From Antedon mediterranea (Eukaryota; Echinodermata; Crinoidea; Comatulida; Antedonidae): a DNA stretch of 64,000 bases. Below are positions 12,480-42,011 of the stretch, one piece after another. Where the stretch lies: the NCBI RefSeq assembly GCF_964355755.1, contig NC_092673.1:25487001-25551000 (forward strand). Reading direction: 5' to 3'. Below the pieces are notes generated by a model. It was not told the origin of the DNA. It saw only the letters and a program-made list of their open reading frames with translations, and searched no databases. The stretch's first letter is position 1, and every line of letters begins with the position of its first letter. A program made the translations under genes and the position numbers.

Positions 12480-12685
12480 ATATTCCAATGATAATTTGGT
12501 GTTTTTTTTCCTCTTCATTTTGGGCCAGCACCTAGACTATTTCCAATGATAACGTTGATAAGGATTTGGGACTGATGCCGCATTCATGGGGTGTATATTT
12601 GAGGACTGAAAAAGAGGCTCCACAAGACTAAGGCCCTTGTGAGGAGCCTTTTGAGTGAAATATTGAATAAAAATAAAAATAAATA
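12480..12685 (+). mobile_element. 3' end of a poly(AATAAA)-tailed retroposon
   Basis: A GC-richer segment ends in AATAAAAATAAATAAATAAA. Just before the tail is a stem-loop formed by AAGAGGCTCCACAAG and CTTGTGAGGAGCCTTTT, as in many LINE or SINE 3' ends. The family was not recognised and the 5' limit is uncertain. Confidence 0.5.
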
Positions 12686-13374
12686 AATAAATATCCCACA
12701 TCAAAGTGTTACACTTTGTTGCTCAATTGGTATTAACTTTACGTTTACCACTTGATTTTGGTTAATGGTAAAAATATATATGATATTGATTTTCAGTAAA
12801 GTAGCAGGTAGTATGTCACATGGCAGCTGGTTGGTGACTTTGGTCTATGATACTAGGCTCTACAGTAAGCTAGATTTTGATTTACTATCATATCTTTGTA
12901 CACCAAAACAAGTTGCAATTGCAAACAGAATGGTTTACAAGAGGAGAAACCACATATATGATGTCCTCTCTTGTGGCTCAAGCGATGAATTTCAGTAAAT
13001 GGTGATCAAAATTAATTTTCACTAAGATAGGTAGAGAAATTTTATCATATCATGTGGCTTACTTCTGGTTGGTGTCTTTGGTTCACGCTACAAGACTCTA
13101 CAATATGGTAGATGGTTACCAAGCCGGATTGTAATATAAAACATTTTCATCAGAATCTACAGAGCCCGACAGTAAAACGCTATGGTTGTCTTCACTATGC
13201 CAAATGGCTACCAACACAGTAAAATCACAGACCACAAGTAAAATTAAAATAACCAGACATAGCTGGTTACCTGATAACCATCATTGTTACAGTGTCTACT
13301 ATTTTTAAGTGTACAATTGCACGACCGATACCACATAGTGGACGCTCACAGCTTACGACATAAGTAGTGTGAAT

Positions 13375-13575
13375 TTGCAGAATTTTTAAATAGAGAGGGT
13401 AGGGCCTAAATGTTTTAAAATAAAGAGCTGAGTTTAGCCTAATTCTTTTAAATTGCAATGATATACAGAGGACAGTGCAGTAGTCGATACAGAATGCAGA
13501 ATTTTGAAATGGAGAGGGCATAGGGCCTAAACGTTTTAAAATAAAGAGCTGAAGTTAACCTCATGTCCTATCTTT
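13375..13575. repeat. Direct duplication, unit about 122 bp
   Basis: The block CAGAATTTTTAAATAGAGAG...GGGCCTAAATGTTTTAAAATAAAGAGCTGA is repeated at about 13497 with small changes (ATGGAGAGGGCATAGGGCCTAAACG). Not coding. Confidence 0.7.
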
Positions 13576-14334
13576 TACATTGCAATTATCAAAGTTTAGG
13601 GGCCCCCGAGATGTCGGTGCATGTCTTGTATGTGAACTATGAGATGTATAAATTAAGTGCATAATGCGATTTTGTCTGGTTTTGATTAATGAATAAATTA
13701 TTTTGAATAAATATTATTATATACTGTAACACCTTAAAGTAAATTCCTGTCATTTGATTTGCCTGTTGAAGTTTCGTAATGGTATTGTTGTCTTTCTAGC
13801 ATAGCTACAGTAAGCCTGTTAGTGTTAGGCCTAGGTGCTTTAGCCTGGCTAGCTATATTATGGTACAATCTAAATTACTCAATCACTGTTTTTTTTTTGG
13901 CTTTACTTTTACACTACTGTATGTAGTGTATAACAGGATAAAAGATATATTTTACCCAATTTGGAAACTTCTAGGTAGCAAATATTGGTTGGTTTTTAGT
14001 TTTCTTTGACTTTTTCTTCTTGCTTGATTTTTCTAAAAGATGAATATTTTTTAAAAATTAATTTTTATTAAAATATAGGACCAAACAAAAAGCTTGTACG
14101 TTCGAAACAGTAAGTCCTGGTACTGGCCCTAAAATGGTATAAAGGCTTATTTGACTGGATTATATGCATAAATGATTTTTGCCTATAAGACAAATGGTAC
14201 AGTAGGCCTGAGTGGTTGTATTCACCAATCACACTTAAGGGAGATATTTCCCTTCAATACTAAATATTTCCCTTAGTGGGGCTATGTTAGATCATATAAC
14301 GTAAACATTATTGTATTTTAAATAATCTGTTATC

Positions 14335-31360
<17,026 letters not shown>

Positions 31361-32384
31361 TTTGCGTAGGATTTTTGTAATCTGGTCACTCAGTTCCGTT
31401 AAGTACCATTTCGATTTACAGTATATACCTATCACGTTGCTAAGAAACATAACGCAATAACACGAAAAGGTCATAAAATTTCATTCAAAATGCATTGAAC
31501 AATCTGTCCATATTCATTATTCAAGTTGATATTGAATCTTATAATGATGGTACAGTATATCAAGGGCCATATTACAATACAAATAACAAATGGTTACGAG
31601 TGCCAGAATGGTTGAATATTTTCATGAGTTGAACTGAATAATAATTAATAAGGCAAAGCTGAGTCTGAAAAAATCAGGTATCTTACTGATTACTGTATCC
31701 ACTCCATAAATTAAAAAAATTCAGTATTTACTACTGTATGAATTTCAAATGCTACAGTGCAATAGGTTATGATAGGGCGCATATAGTTCTGTAGGACATG
31801 CGAGGCCCTTAAGGCCTGCTATACTTGTGACGTAGAGAGTTGTTATGTAGAGGTACAACGTGCGGAGACCGCCATGTTGTCATGTTGTTTTGTTTTAAGT
31901 ATTTATTAAAAGTTACCGAAACTAACGCATATCTTTGTGTATTGTCTTTACTAAGTTGTCGTTTGAGATATACTCCAAATTGGGCGCATCCTACTTAATG
32001 TTTACAGCAGCCCTGTGTCACAAAAAATTCTCAAAATGTTTACAAACAAAAATCTTAACATAGTATGCAAATGTACCCACAAACATAAAGGATGGATTCT
32101 CAATTATATTGCATATCATGTGATACATAATCAACCAGTCAAATGCCAAGAATATTCAGCATGATCACTATAATGCACTAGCCTAATTATATAATCGATA
32201 ATTATGTACCGTAATTTCTTTTGAAAGATGCATTGGTTTGATAAAAAGAATTGTTTACACATTGTTAATTTTACAAACCCGATGAAGATTTACAATCATG
32301 CATTGATGATCAAATCCAAAAATTAAACACAAAATTATAATGGATGTATATCTTATTGATGCTTTTATCATTTGTTTAAAAAGA

Positions 32385-32720
32385 TGTATTGTCCCCCAAA
32401 AACATGAAAATATCAAATGAAAAATAAAGATTAATAAAATCAGACTTTGAATAGGTTATTTTGTAGTTTTAAAAAAGTAAATCACTTTCGTAGAAAAAAT
32501 AAACGGAAAAAAATAATGTTTTCACTTATAAAATAACATGATAAATGGTTAAATTCAACCAAAAATCCATTGGCTGGCAGCCAATTTGACCATTTTTTTC
32601 TTTAAATTCCATTTTTGGTCCAATTTTTGGTCGAAGTCAATAACTATTATGTTACATTAAAATGGCATATTTAACAAAAATTTTATAAAGAATTATTTTT
32701 TCAGGGGGACAATACAACTG
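32385..32720. repeat. MITE-D copy 3
   Basis: The most complete copy: GATGTATTGTCCCCCAAAAA at the left, TTTTTCAGGGGGACAATACA at the right, with CCATTGGCTGGCAGCCAATT and TACATTAAAATGGCATATTT inside. Confidence 0.88.
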
Positions 32721-32789
32721 GTTAATCATGGTGGTTAGTAAGCCAGAATTGACTGGTCTTGACTCAAGAGTGTGAATAAATAAATTGTA

Positions 32790-33165
32790 ATTCAATTCAA
32801 CTTTTATTTCAGACAATTGTCCATATGGTACAATACATTACACAAAGAACCAAAACTTTTATCTATTGGTATATCCTCTCTCCATTTGTAGTACATGTTT
32901 GAATCCATCAACAAATATTTATATATACAAATTAACATTCTGTTTTCGCTTTTCATTATTCTTGTAAGAATCGGTAAGTCGAAATCCTCAAATATTCATA
33001 AAATGATGGAATATTGTTTTCCACAAACAAATTCCTCGCACTAACAAATCTGGGTTGTCCCAACAACCGCCTGAAAGCATCATTATAACAAACTTTAAGT
33101 CGGTTGATATCTTTTTTTAAATGATTAGACCATAAAGGAGAACAGTACATGTTAATACAATATGA
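32790..33165 (-). mobile_element. Non-LTR retrotransposon 3' fragment
   Basis: Frame 33150-32956 reads YCSPLWSNHLKKDINRLKV, YNDAFRRLLGQPRF and LFVENNIPSFYEYLR, the extreme C-terminus of a LINE reverse-transcriptase polyprotein. The 3' untranslated tail ends ACAATTGTCTGAAATAAAAG near 32800. A 5'-truncated copy, non-functional. Confidence 0.75.
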
Positions 33166-33638
33166 TCTGAAGAAAAAACATTTGATTGATTTGGAGCAGT
33201 AAAAAAATTTCCTACATAAAACATTAGTTTACCTCTAATACATAGAGATCTATAATGATAATAAATAATAATCATAATTGTATTGAGCCTACTGTAGTTA
33301 TAAACGTTTTTATTTATCAACAGACAACATGGCATGATTCAAACCAGTGACGTCTTGTTGTAATTTATCAATAAAAATTATTCAATTCTACTTTTATTTC
33401 CAGGTTCTGATGATGTGGAGGTTGCAGTCTTTGGTTGTCCCAAATCAAAATCTTATTTGGTGTCTTAAATTAATTGCATGTGATATTTTGAGATCCACAA
33501 AACAGTCAAACAAATAATATTAATAACATGATGATGAAACCGGTCTCGAGGTCATCGCAACGCAAAAGCTAATTAAATTATTTATTAATATAGTACTAAA
33601 TTATATTCTGTACCCACCTGCTGGATATGGGCTAGATC

Positions 33639-34047
33639 AAAGAACTTATAACACAAGAATCTCCTGTTCGTCCCGAAGCGCGTAACAATTTCGAAAGGCA
33701 TTGTGGGATAGAATAGAGCTATGGGTGGCGCCATTGTGAGCCATGGAGTACGGCGCCCGCATCAAATTAGAAAGTCAAAATCATAGAGGGGATCTGCTAA
33801 TGCTCTAGGTGGGATAGAGTAATTGACTGAGGAGTAGGGCGCCCGCATCAAATTAGAAAGTCAAAATCATAGAGGGGATCTGCTAATACTCTTGGGGGAT
33901 AGAGTAATTGACTTCCTAGTTTGGAGGGGGCGCTGCTCCATGCTGTGAAATGGCGTCGCCCAGTTTGACCTTTTAACCCTGTACTTCCGATACTGTGTTT
34001 TGAATGCAAATTGAAGAACAGGAGATTCTTGGGTTATAAGTTCTTTG
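33639..34047. mobile_element. hAT-like MITE with 8-bp target duplication
   Basis: 409 bp bounded by GCTAGATC at 33631-33638 and 34048-34055. Inverted ends: AAAGAACTTATAACACAAGA at the left and the inverse of CAAAGAACTTATAACCCAAG at the right, continuing through AATCTCCTGTTC. The interior holds an 80-bp direct duplication (CGCCCGCATCAAATTAGAAA...). The 8-bp duplication and end structure fit hAT elements. Confidence 0.85.
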
Positions 34048-34077
34048 GCTAGATCTAAAGTGTGAAGGTTATCCCAA

Positions 34078-34200
34078 GTCCTTATACGATGACGTCACAC
34101 ACGTACCAGCACCCCATTGGCTGATTATGACGCAATGCAATTTTACCGTACCTTTAGTAAACAGAAGTTAGAATACGGTACCGTATCTTTAGCCACGGCG
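34078..34200. repeat. Foldback family E, solo arm
   Basis: AAGTCCTTATACGATGACGT, CCCCATTGGCTGATTATGACG and AATACGGTACCGTATCTTTAG in the same order as both arms of the inverted pair at 36014-36769. ATACGGTACCGTAT is a perfect 14-bp palindrome. Confidence 0.8.
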
Positions 34201-35309
34201 TATTATAATTGTAAGTTTTTTGTCGAAGATTAAAAAATAAATCTTTCATTTTCAGTAGTGAATCCAAAAAACTACCCATCAAATGCTAGGCCTAGAATTA
34301 TATCGTATAACAAACATTAAAACCAACGTGTCTTATCTCACGTATGCTTGACTAGAGATAAGGAGCCTCTTCAATTCAAGTCTTCTTCTTTTTGCATGCT
34401 CAACACAGAATCTTATTCTTATTCTTAACTTAAATTAACAAAATAGTCGAAATAAATTTAAGTCTACTAAATAACAACAACACAATGATACGTCTTTCAA
34501 ATAATACTTACCAAATTAAAACATAACAAACTTATCTCGTGTTTGTTTTAATAATAACCTTTTTTCTTTTATACGATCGGTTACCTGCACGCACCACAAA
34601 AACAAACCACTAGGCCCTAGATGTCGTCGCGCGAACGACCTATCTTAAAGTTACCGCTTGGCTGATTTTACACGCTTTATGATTTTAATATTATTATAGA
34701 GGGCGATGTTACCTTTTTCATGATTTTCTTATTACTTTCTCATTCCCCACTTCAGAATTTCGAACCTTGTTTTAACTGCTTCACTATGTACCAGAAAATG
34801 AATACAAAATAGTATTAATAAACAATGTTATCTGTCACTTACGTCAGCCTGTACTATGTTTTTATAATTTATAGAAGTTTTCAGTCAGAAATCTTTGGGA
34901 TAAATCATTAATACAGAAACAAAAATAAAAAAAATTTCAATTTTCAATCAACATATTTATTTAAAGAACACACATCTGTATATTTATTCAACACTATTGT
35001 TTATTATCTAATAATTTTATAATGTAGGTTATTTAAACCACAAAAGGATAGAGAGCAAGCTTTATAAAGAATCACAATGGTTGAAATTAATATTAATTTT
35101 CCATCATCTTGTTTTTAATTGTTGAAGTAAATTCTAAATTTATTGCTGAAAATTAAAGCATCTGAGGTATTGTAAAGTTCCACAAGTGTCTTCATGGTCA
35201 AGCATTCTATTAATTTCATTTGTACTGTTCTAGATAACTGCATGTTCCAGGTAGATTAAACGTTCAATAAACAATCCTTTAGCATTTCCTATTATGGGTA
35301 AACGGTCCA

Positions 35310-35815
35310 TTATGATGAAGTTGAGGCCTTTTTGCGTTGAGATCGAGAACGAAAGAACAAAACTATGGCAAAAGTTGCAGCATATGTTGCTACAACACAC
35401 TGTAAGAAAAAATCATTTATATAGTCCTTAATAAAAGTATAAATTCAAATTTGATAAGATAATCATACTGTTCTGAAAGGATTCATAGTGTGCCTAATTA
35501 GTGGTGTTCTTTAAAAAAAATAACTTACCAAAAGTATAGAAAGACGTAATATTTTGATTTAATTAACTTAAAAAAATGTGCATTTAAAACATATTATGAA
35601 TAAGTATAGACTATTATGCTTGACTTTCATTTTAATAATACATTTAATATCCATGTTACATGATAATATCTAATTCTAACAGAGATAGACAATAGTGTAT
35701 TAAAAAAAGTGAAAGCACTTACATTTCTTTTGCCAAATACTGTATCAGCATTGAATAAACGCTTCAAACCAGTGTAATGGGCAAATTTTGATTCATCAAT
35801 TGCACCACCAGCCAT
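35310..35815 (-). CDS. ATP5MK: ATP synthase membrane subunit k (DAPIT/USMG5)
   Basis: Two exons, 35815-35723 (31 codons, donor GTAAGTG) and 35399-35310 (29 codons plus TAA, acceptor TTTTTTCTTACAG), joined in phase 0; 60 residues versus 58 in human. Exon 1 contains YTGLKRLFNADTVFGKRN and exon 2 begins CVVATYAATFAIVLFF with a basic tail, matching the human layout YQFTGIKKYFNS..GRMN and CVLATYGSIALIVLYFKLR. One membrane segment lies at about residues 34-47. The family protein sits in the mitochondrial inner membrane with complex V and helps enzyme dimers associate. The start ATG is the first in frame near the ORF opening; 36 bp upstream is AT-rich without a clear TATA box. A good, apparently intact gene. 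Confidence 0.9.
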
Positions 35816-36013
35816 TTTGAATGTCAACTAAATTGAAAAACAATCAAATAAAAATACTTTACTAATATTAAATTAGGCCTAGGCTAGGCCTAGGCTAGGC
35901 CTAGTCAAGTGTATTGAGTATCTAGCTATGCTAAATTATGAATATTTTTTTACATTGCACTTAAATATATTTCATTATTTATTAGTAACACCTACAGTAG
36001 GCCTCATTTTAAT

Positions 36014-36769
36014 TATGCCGTGGCTAAAGATACGGTACCGTATCCTAACTTCCGTTTGCTAAAGGTACGGTAAAATTGCATTACGTCATAACCAGTCAAT
36101 GGGGTGCTGGTACACGTGTGACGTCATCGTATAAGGACTTTGGATTTTTTTTCATATCGCAAAAACAGTGATAAACCGCATTTTCTTTATGCTTCATTTA
36201 TCGCTATTATCGCCGTCGTGTGTGACAAAAACTAAATGTAGCCTACGTCTGTTATTATTGAAAAGCCAAAACATGTTGATTTTAATTCTAGAATACAGAA
36301 AACCGTTTCAAAAGAGGCCTAGGCCTACTTACACGTACTACAACCTCATTATATGAGTTTTTTTGTGTATGGAAAGCGGTGCCAGGCTGGGGCCAGCTGC
36401 ATGTGTTCAGTGATTTCTGTGACTCAGCCCTGGGGCTACTGTCTAAATCATAGTATTTAAGGGCCCCTTTATTGTCCGCATTTGCTTGTTGTTTATGGTC
36501 ACCATCTGTAAACAAAGTTTAATAAAAAATATAGGCCTAAATAGGCCATTTGGAATAAAAATATTTAAACCCTCATCAGCGCACACTTATCCATGCAGCC
36601 TGGCGCCGTACAGACGCGATATGAAAAAAAAATCCAAAGTCCTTATACGATGACGTCACACACGTACCAGCACCCCATTGGCTGATTATGACGTATATGT
36701 AATTTTACCATACCTTTTTTAGTAAACCAAAGTTAGAATACGGTACCGTATCTTTAGCCACTGCGTTTT
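36014..36769. mobile_element. Foldback element, about 150-bp inverted arms
   Basis: Left arm 36014-36168 and right arm 36620-36769 are inverted copies of each other, from GTGGCTAAAGATACGGTACC outward to TTTTTTTCATATCGC inward, with about 90% match by eye. The arm also occurs alone at 34078-34200, without the innermost ATATGAAAAAAAAATCC. About 450 bp of unrelated sequence lies between the arms. No target duplication was identified. Confidence 0.78.
36288..36505 (-). other. Exon-like ORF between foldback arms
   Basis: Minus-strand open frame preceded by a good acceptor (TTTGTTTACAG) at 36506. It reads DGDHKQQANADNKGALKYYD, then DSSPRAESQKSLNTC with SWPQPGTAF. The polar, mixed composition and higher GC look protein-like, but I recognise no family and see no convincing donor. 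Either a captured gene fragment in the foldback element or a chance frame. Confidence 0.25.
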
Positions 36770-37906
36770 AATTAATACATCTAGGCCTAGCTTACCTTAG
36801 TAGGCTAGTAGGCCTAGCTAGAAGAAGTAAAAATAAAGGATATTAATTATTATAGGATTCGGATAGGAGGCCTAGCTAGTAGGTTACATTAGGCCTATAT
36901 TATATTATTATTAGTAGGCCTAGAATATCAATATACCACTTAAGGGAGTTCTCTCCCCTCAATTAGGTTAGCAGTGATGTTGGTAAACCAAGGCCTGTGG
37001 CAGGCCCTACTAGTTACACTCATTATTAGGTAGAAGGGCAGACTAGCGACCGGTGCGGTTCGCCGACTCGCTAGCTAGCCTAGCCTACTTGTGATTTTGC
37101 AGTAGGGCTAATTAACAGACAAGGATGAGCCATATATTTGCAGTTATAACACCTAAAGTTCAAACTAAAATGTTCAAACAATTTAATAGTTTAAACCAAT
37201 ACCACGTGCAGTCTAATGTTACCTGTAATGTATAAGTTTCTAGGACAATTATTTATGGCAAAAATCTTCAAAAATTTCCACCGGTCGTGTTGGGTGTCAA
37301 ATTTATTTCCGATGATTTTGTTAATGACCTATGCATTTACCGAGCATGTTCAGAAGAATATGAGGAACATTTTATTACAAAAAATATTAAAAATGAATAC
37401 AATACAGTTAAAAATCATGTCATGTAAACACATTTATATGTATATAACATAAGTATGGTTATAATAACTAAATAAATTTGAATATTCAATTTACAATGAA
37501 AAGGAATAACTTTTACAGAGAAAACTATATTTCGTTAGAACATTATTAGACGTTTTGCTGTCGCACATATTTTGTATAGTTAACTGATCCAGTCGTCATC
37601 ATGATATCTAACAGAGATAGGAGATAGACAATTAAAATACAGTATTGTCTATTCCTGAAAAAATGTAATATTTAAAATAATATTAAACAATATAGTTTAA
37701 TTAATTTAAAGGGCCATTTTAAATTTCACATATCGTTATTCAAACAGTAAAAAAAAAATTATTATTGTTGAAAGTGGATACCAGTAACTTAATTAAAATT
37801 GCTTATTGTCTGATTTTTATGATTCATCTTCTTGGCCAGGGGACATTTTTAGGTTTCAGGTTGTTTTATTTATTTTTTAATGTAAAATAATCCGAATTAA
37901 CTATCA

Positions 37907-37922
37907 CCCCCCCCCCCCCCCC
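37907..37922 (+). repeat. C16 homopolymer
   Basis: Uninterrupted run of 16 C in AT-rich surroundings. Length may be affected by sequencing or assembly. Confidence 0.9.
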
Positions 37923-38238
37923 GGAAACTGTTCATTCTCTGTTAGCGGCCAAAGTTTTCCACAGTGGCTTCTACAGTATAAACAATTGGCCTTGGTAAAA
38001 CGTATTATTACAAACACAAGTAGGCAGTCGCATCTGGGTCTCCGTAAATCAATATGACCTTCAATAGGTTGCGTTTACACAATAGAATAATGGAATGGTC
38101 TACAGATCGATATAATACAGTATACAGAACGGTCTCAAACAATTCTGAATCATTATAGAAGAGCCTGTTGCAAACAAGAGGAATAGTATTGGATATTTGT
38201 GTAATAACTATACTGTGTACTGAACAAGGAAACTCAAA

Positions 38239-40496
38239 ATGCCCAGAGGACACCATGGAGTAAGACTCTTTTAGCCTATACTGTGTTAAACTAGCTAAGC
38301 ATATGATATATCATAGTGATATAATGTATGGATCCGTTAACATACATGGTGGTGGTACTGTGTATGGTTTATGATCATTGTGACGATTACGAAACCATTT
38401 TATTTTATATTAAGTGTCTGTGATCAACGTACAAAGGTTCTTTATTAATTATTAATTATACAATATAGTCTACTGTTAACAAAAATAATTTACAATTTAT
38501 TATTATATTAACTTTTCCAACCGGTATTGTACAAAAGAAAGTGGTTTACTGTGTTTTAAGTACAGTAAAAAATAGTACAGTATACAGTATCTATACATAC
38601 TATATTACTGTATTATACATATTTATATACTGAGTATAAATACAAAATTAGGCCTAGGCAAGTATCATTTCAATCCGACAATGTAGGCCTTACAGTAATT
38701 ATCCTTAATTAATAATTTACACTGTATTATTTTCTCAATTTTAGAGAGGTTTCGGTCATCGCGGTTTTGGACATCACCATCACCACCATCGTGGTTTCGG
38801 ACCCCCTCTTGGAGCCTTGGCTGTTGGCGCAGTAGCAGGAGCAGCGGTTGCCAGTTCAAGTAGGCCAAAAACAGAAGTTGTACATGTATATCACGTAAGA
38901 TAAATTTAAAGGTTCATGGGAGCTATATGATTGGCATGCCATTGAATCTTATAATACTTATATGCCTAGTTAATTAAATGTTCCTTAAAAAGCAAAATTT
39001 AAATATTAGGCCTACTGTACGTGGCCGTCAAACAGTTATTTAAAAACAGTAGGCCTACTTAGAACCCCTATTATTTTAAAGGGACACCTTCGGTACCAAA
39101 CAACGTGTCTAGGGGTTATTGTAGATGATGCACAGTGGGTTTTAAACTCCCCCTCCAAATTCGTTTTACGGAATGTTCTAAGTATGTCCCTGGGCCTGGG
39201 GTGCCCCAATAGAGTTTTCTGTAGTACTGTATTACCGAAAGGAAGACGGCGGTCAGATTCTGTAAATCACAGTAATTGGTTCCGCTTAGTACCAGACCTA
39301 CGACTGTCCTTCGTAAATACAGGCCTAAATATTATCTATACGCATGTACCGCATCGAACTCGGAATACCAACATGTATTTCCTTGTCCGCGTTGGTATGT
39401 TATTATTTGTTGTTTTGAGAGTTTCAGTGCCAAAAAGTTACAAAATTATGTACTCTTTCGTTTGATTTTCTTGTGTGAGAAATTGATGGGCATTTTAAAA
39501 TTCCCAATAATGACCACATTAAAGATGCGTCTTTTAATTCTATTAAAAATATACAAAAACGCGCATCCTGTGTATAAAAGCCCAAATGAATTGTAATTCG
39601 CGTGACGTGGCCCGGTTACTAGTTGCGGGTGGCCTAATACCATTGTTATACAGCAAATAACACTTCGTGTTCGATATGCCTACATTTGTATTAATAATTT
39701 CAGCCGGTTTTTGCACGATTACAAAAGCTTCCAAAACCTATTGTAGAATAATTTACAATAGAATTTAACTGTGTGTGAACAAGATATATATTGCGTACGT
39801 CATGAATTTCCCATTCACTATATCGATGACGTATTTATAGTCCCTACAGCGGTTCAGTAGTAGGCCTACTGTTGAACAGTATTTTGGCCACCGTCCACAA
39901 TTTGCTGCATGAGTTTTTATAATCATATATACATACTGTAATTGTGTGTGTTAAATAATTAATTAAACTCGTTATTTGGCATGACGATTATAATAATTTA
40001 TGTCGTATTATCGTCGTGAATTTTTATCGGTATCACAACGATTTTTGATCATCACAACGATTTTTGATCATCACAACGATTTTTGATCATCTCAACGATT
40101 TTTGATCATCTCAACGAAGTTTTGATTATCACACAAAACGCGATTAGATTATTTGGGCAAAATAAATAGGATAAGGGGAAGTTGATTAAAGTGACTTCAG
40201 GGTGGTTTCAGAATTTTAAATACATTCAAATGTTCGGCCTACTGTTTAATTTAATCTAACTTTTTAATTCACAGCAAACACCAGCACCAGTAACACAACC
40301 GTCAGCACCACCACCATATCCTGGTTATTCGGCACCGCCACCACAAGGATACTATCCACCACCGCAGCCATATCCAACAGGACCTCAACCACCGCCACCA
40401 GCAGGCTATCCACAGCAACCGCCACCGCAAGGATATCAATATCCACCACCACCGGGGTACTACCCACCCCAGCAACAATATCCTCCTCCTCAGTAG
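38239..40496 (+). CDS. Small His/Pro-rich protein, tandem paralogue A
   Basis: Three exons in phase 0: 38239-38259 (MPRGHHG), 38745-38894, 40275-40496; 130 residues. Exon 2 encodes RGFGHRGFG followed by six His, then an Ala/Gly/Val hydrophobic segment PPLGALAVGAVAGAAVASS (one possible membrane or self-association helix, about residues 26-46) and KTEVVHVYH. Exon 3 is low-complexity, Pro/Gln/Tyr-rich with repeated GYYPPP and YPPPQ motifs. There is no signal peptide. The neighbouring gene at 42012-43559 has the same exon plan, the same GALAVGAVAGAA core and the same VVHV(Y/H)H end of exon 2, so the two arose by duplication. I do not recognise a named family; PPPY-type motifs could bind WW domains. 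The exon limits rest on splice sites and paralogue agreement. Confidence 0.75.
40026..40132. repeat. Tandem 19-bp repeat in an intron
   Basis: Five units of ATCACAACGATTTTTGATC with minor changes in the last two, inside intron 2 of proline-rich gene A. Confidence 0.9.
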
Positions 40497-42011
40497 TTAT
40501 GCCTAATCATGATGATTGATCACAACTGGTAATGTGATTACTATTACCCGATGCCTGTAAACGACAGGTTGTTCAAAATGGTTTATATTATATTTTTGTA
40601 TAGGCCTATATTTAGTTACTGTGGTATTACTATTTTTGAAAGAGCAATTATGAATTTTCACCTTGTCTATATCGTTGGTGTTTTAAAAGAAAAATGCACT
40701 ATATACAGTAAACACACATGTACAGGAGGTACATTCACTTTTGTGAAAACTGTAAAAAATAACTTTTGAATATTGTTGTTAGATTGTCACGTGTAAGTTG
40801 AATACGTCAACATGATAATACTATAGTATTATTATTATCCGGGTCGGATTATTATTCGACCAAGAGGACCAAAGAAAGCTATACAGTATACACTCTGACT
40901 AATAATACAAAATGTTGTGGCCTATGTTATTTTGTATGGTATATTGACATTGTAAACGTAATCCTCGTCTCAAAATTGGTGAACATTACATGACAGTAGA
41001 CCTGTTTATTGTTTGGTGTTTTTTTTTCTTATTTTTAATTTTGATAGACTTAGGTTAACTAGACTCATACCCAGGCACTTAATAGGGAAACATAATATAT
41101 GGAGGTACAGTATACAGTACCACACAATTTCAATTATAACTATACTGTCTAATATTTACATTTTTATAGGCTATACGCGTTTAACACCGCTTTTAATATG
41201 AATTATTATAAAGATATAATTAATGAAGTAAAATGAATAGGCTATACCAGGGAAGAGTGAGATAACTGAATACGTTCTTTCTCTTCCTTGATATGTTTTA
41301 ATATTTATATTACATTCGTTTTAATTACTAACAAATAGATGTATTAATAATATTATAATTTTTGTTATTAAATGTTTATTATGAATAAATTGTTATTGGA
41401 ACAGAATACGATTATTGTGTTCATTAAGTGCTCATAATGTATATTATTCGCCACACGAATATTACACGCATCTTACACGGTTTAAAATGTATTAATTATA
41501 TGAATATGTATTTATTTCAACTTCAATAATTGTGTATTAATCGTATGCCACATGAATATTACACGTACGTTACACGACTTTAATATTTGTTGTGACGTAA
41601 TATACCAAAATACAAAAGTCATCAGTCAATGACGAATCACCAATCTCAGCCTAGATACCAGTACATTAATATTCTCATACCAGCAAACACAATAACATTT
41701 TGAAATTTATTCTATTGCAGGGGAGATGATAAATTAAAAACAATTGTTTGTTGAATTATCTATAATTGGCTGGAAATTAAATTTAAAGCTATTATTATCG
41801 ATGATTGTTTGATTGAATACACTATAATTTCACAACGTTCAAGTACAAATCATCAAAACTAAAGATACAAATTAAAAATACATTTACACTAAATTAAATG
41901 GAATAGTCAGAAATAATAACCATGTGATCTTTTTTTACATATTTTGTCCGGAAACAATTATACTTGTCATTATTTGTTTTTTCTATTACTAAAAGTTATC
42001 GAATTGTGAAG
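40497..42011. other. Spacer between the proline-rich paralogues
   Basis: The 3' flank of gene A and the 5' flank of gene B. AT-rich, with a weak echo of the 5.75 kb hairpin (ACCAGGGAAGAG at 41250) and a repeated phrase CACATGAATATTACACG at 41450 and 41550. No exon seen. Confidence 0.45.

Larger units (their letters stand above)
10548..14334. other. Intergenic, HOPX-like 5' flank to ANKRD55 3' end
   Basis: No convincing exon seen. Contents: a TATATAG box-like motif on the minus strand near 10800 that could belong to the HOPX-like promoter (weak), a MITE-A fragment, a retroposon 3' end at 12480-12685, a tandem duplication at 13375-13575 and AT-rich unassigned sequence. Open frames at 10995-11346 and 12765-12998 look like chance. 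Confidence 0.45.
31361..35309. other. Intergenic, ANKRD55 5' side to ATP5MK
   Basis: Likely contains the ANKRD55 promoter, which I could not place. Visible contents are a MITE-D copy, a LINE tail, a hAT-like MITE and a foldback arm copy. GC-richer patches at 31780-31900 and 34560-34660 have no readable exon. Confidence 0.45.
35816..38238. other. Intergenic, ATP5MK 5' flank to proline-rich gene A
   Basis: Contains a run of (TAGGCCTAGGC)n at about 35873-35903, the family E inverted pair, many TAGGCCTA motifs around 36780-36920, a GC-richer patch at 37045-37080, and a C16 run at 37907-37922. The ATP5MK promoter is expected in the first 200 bp but no specific motif stands out. Confidence 0.45.
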
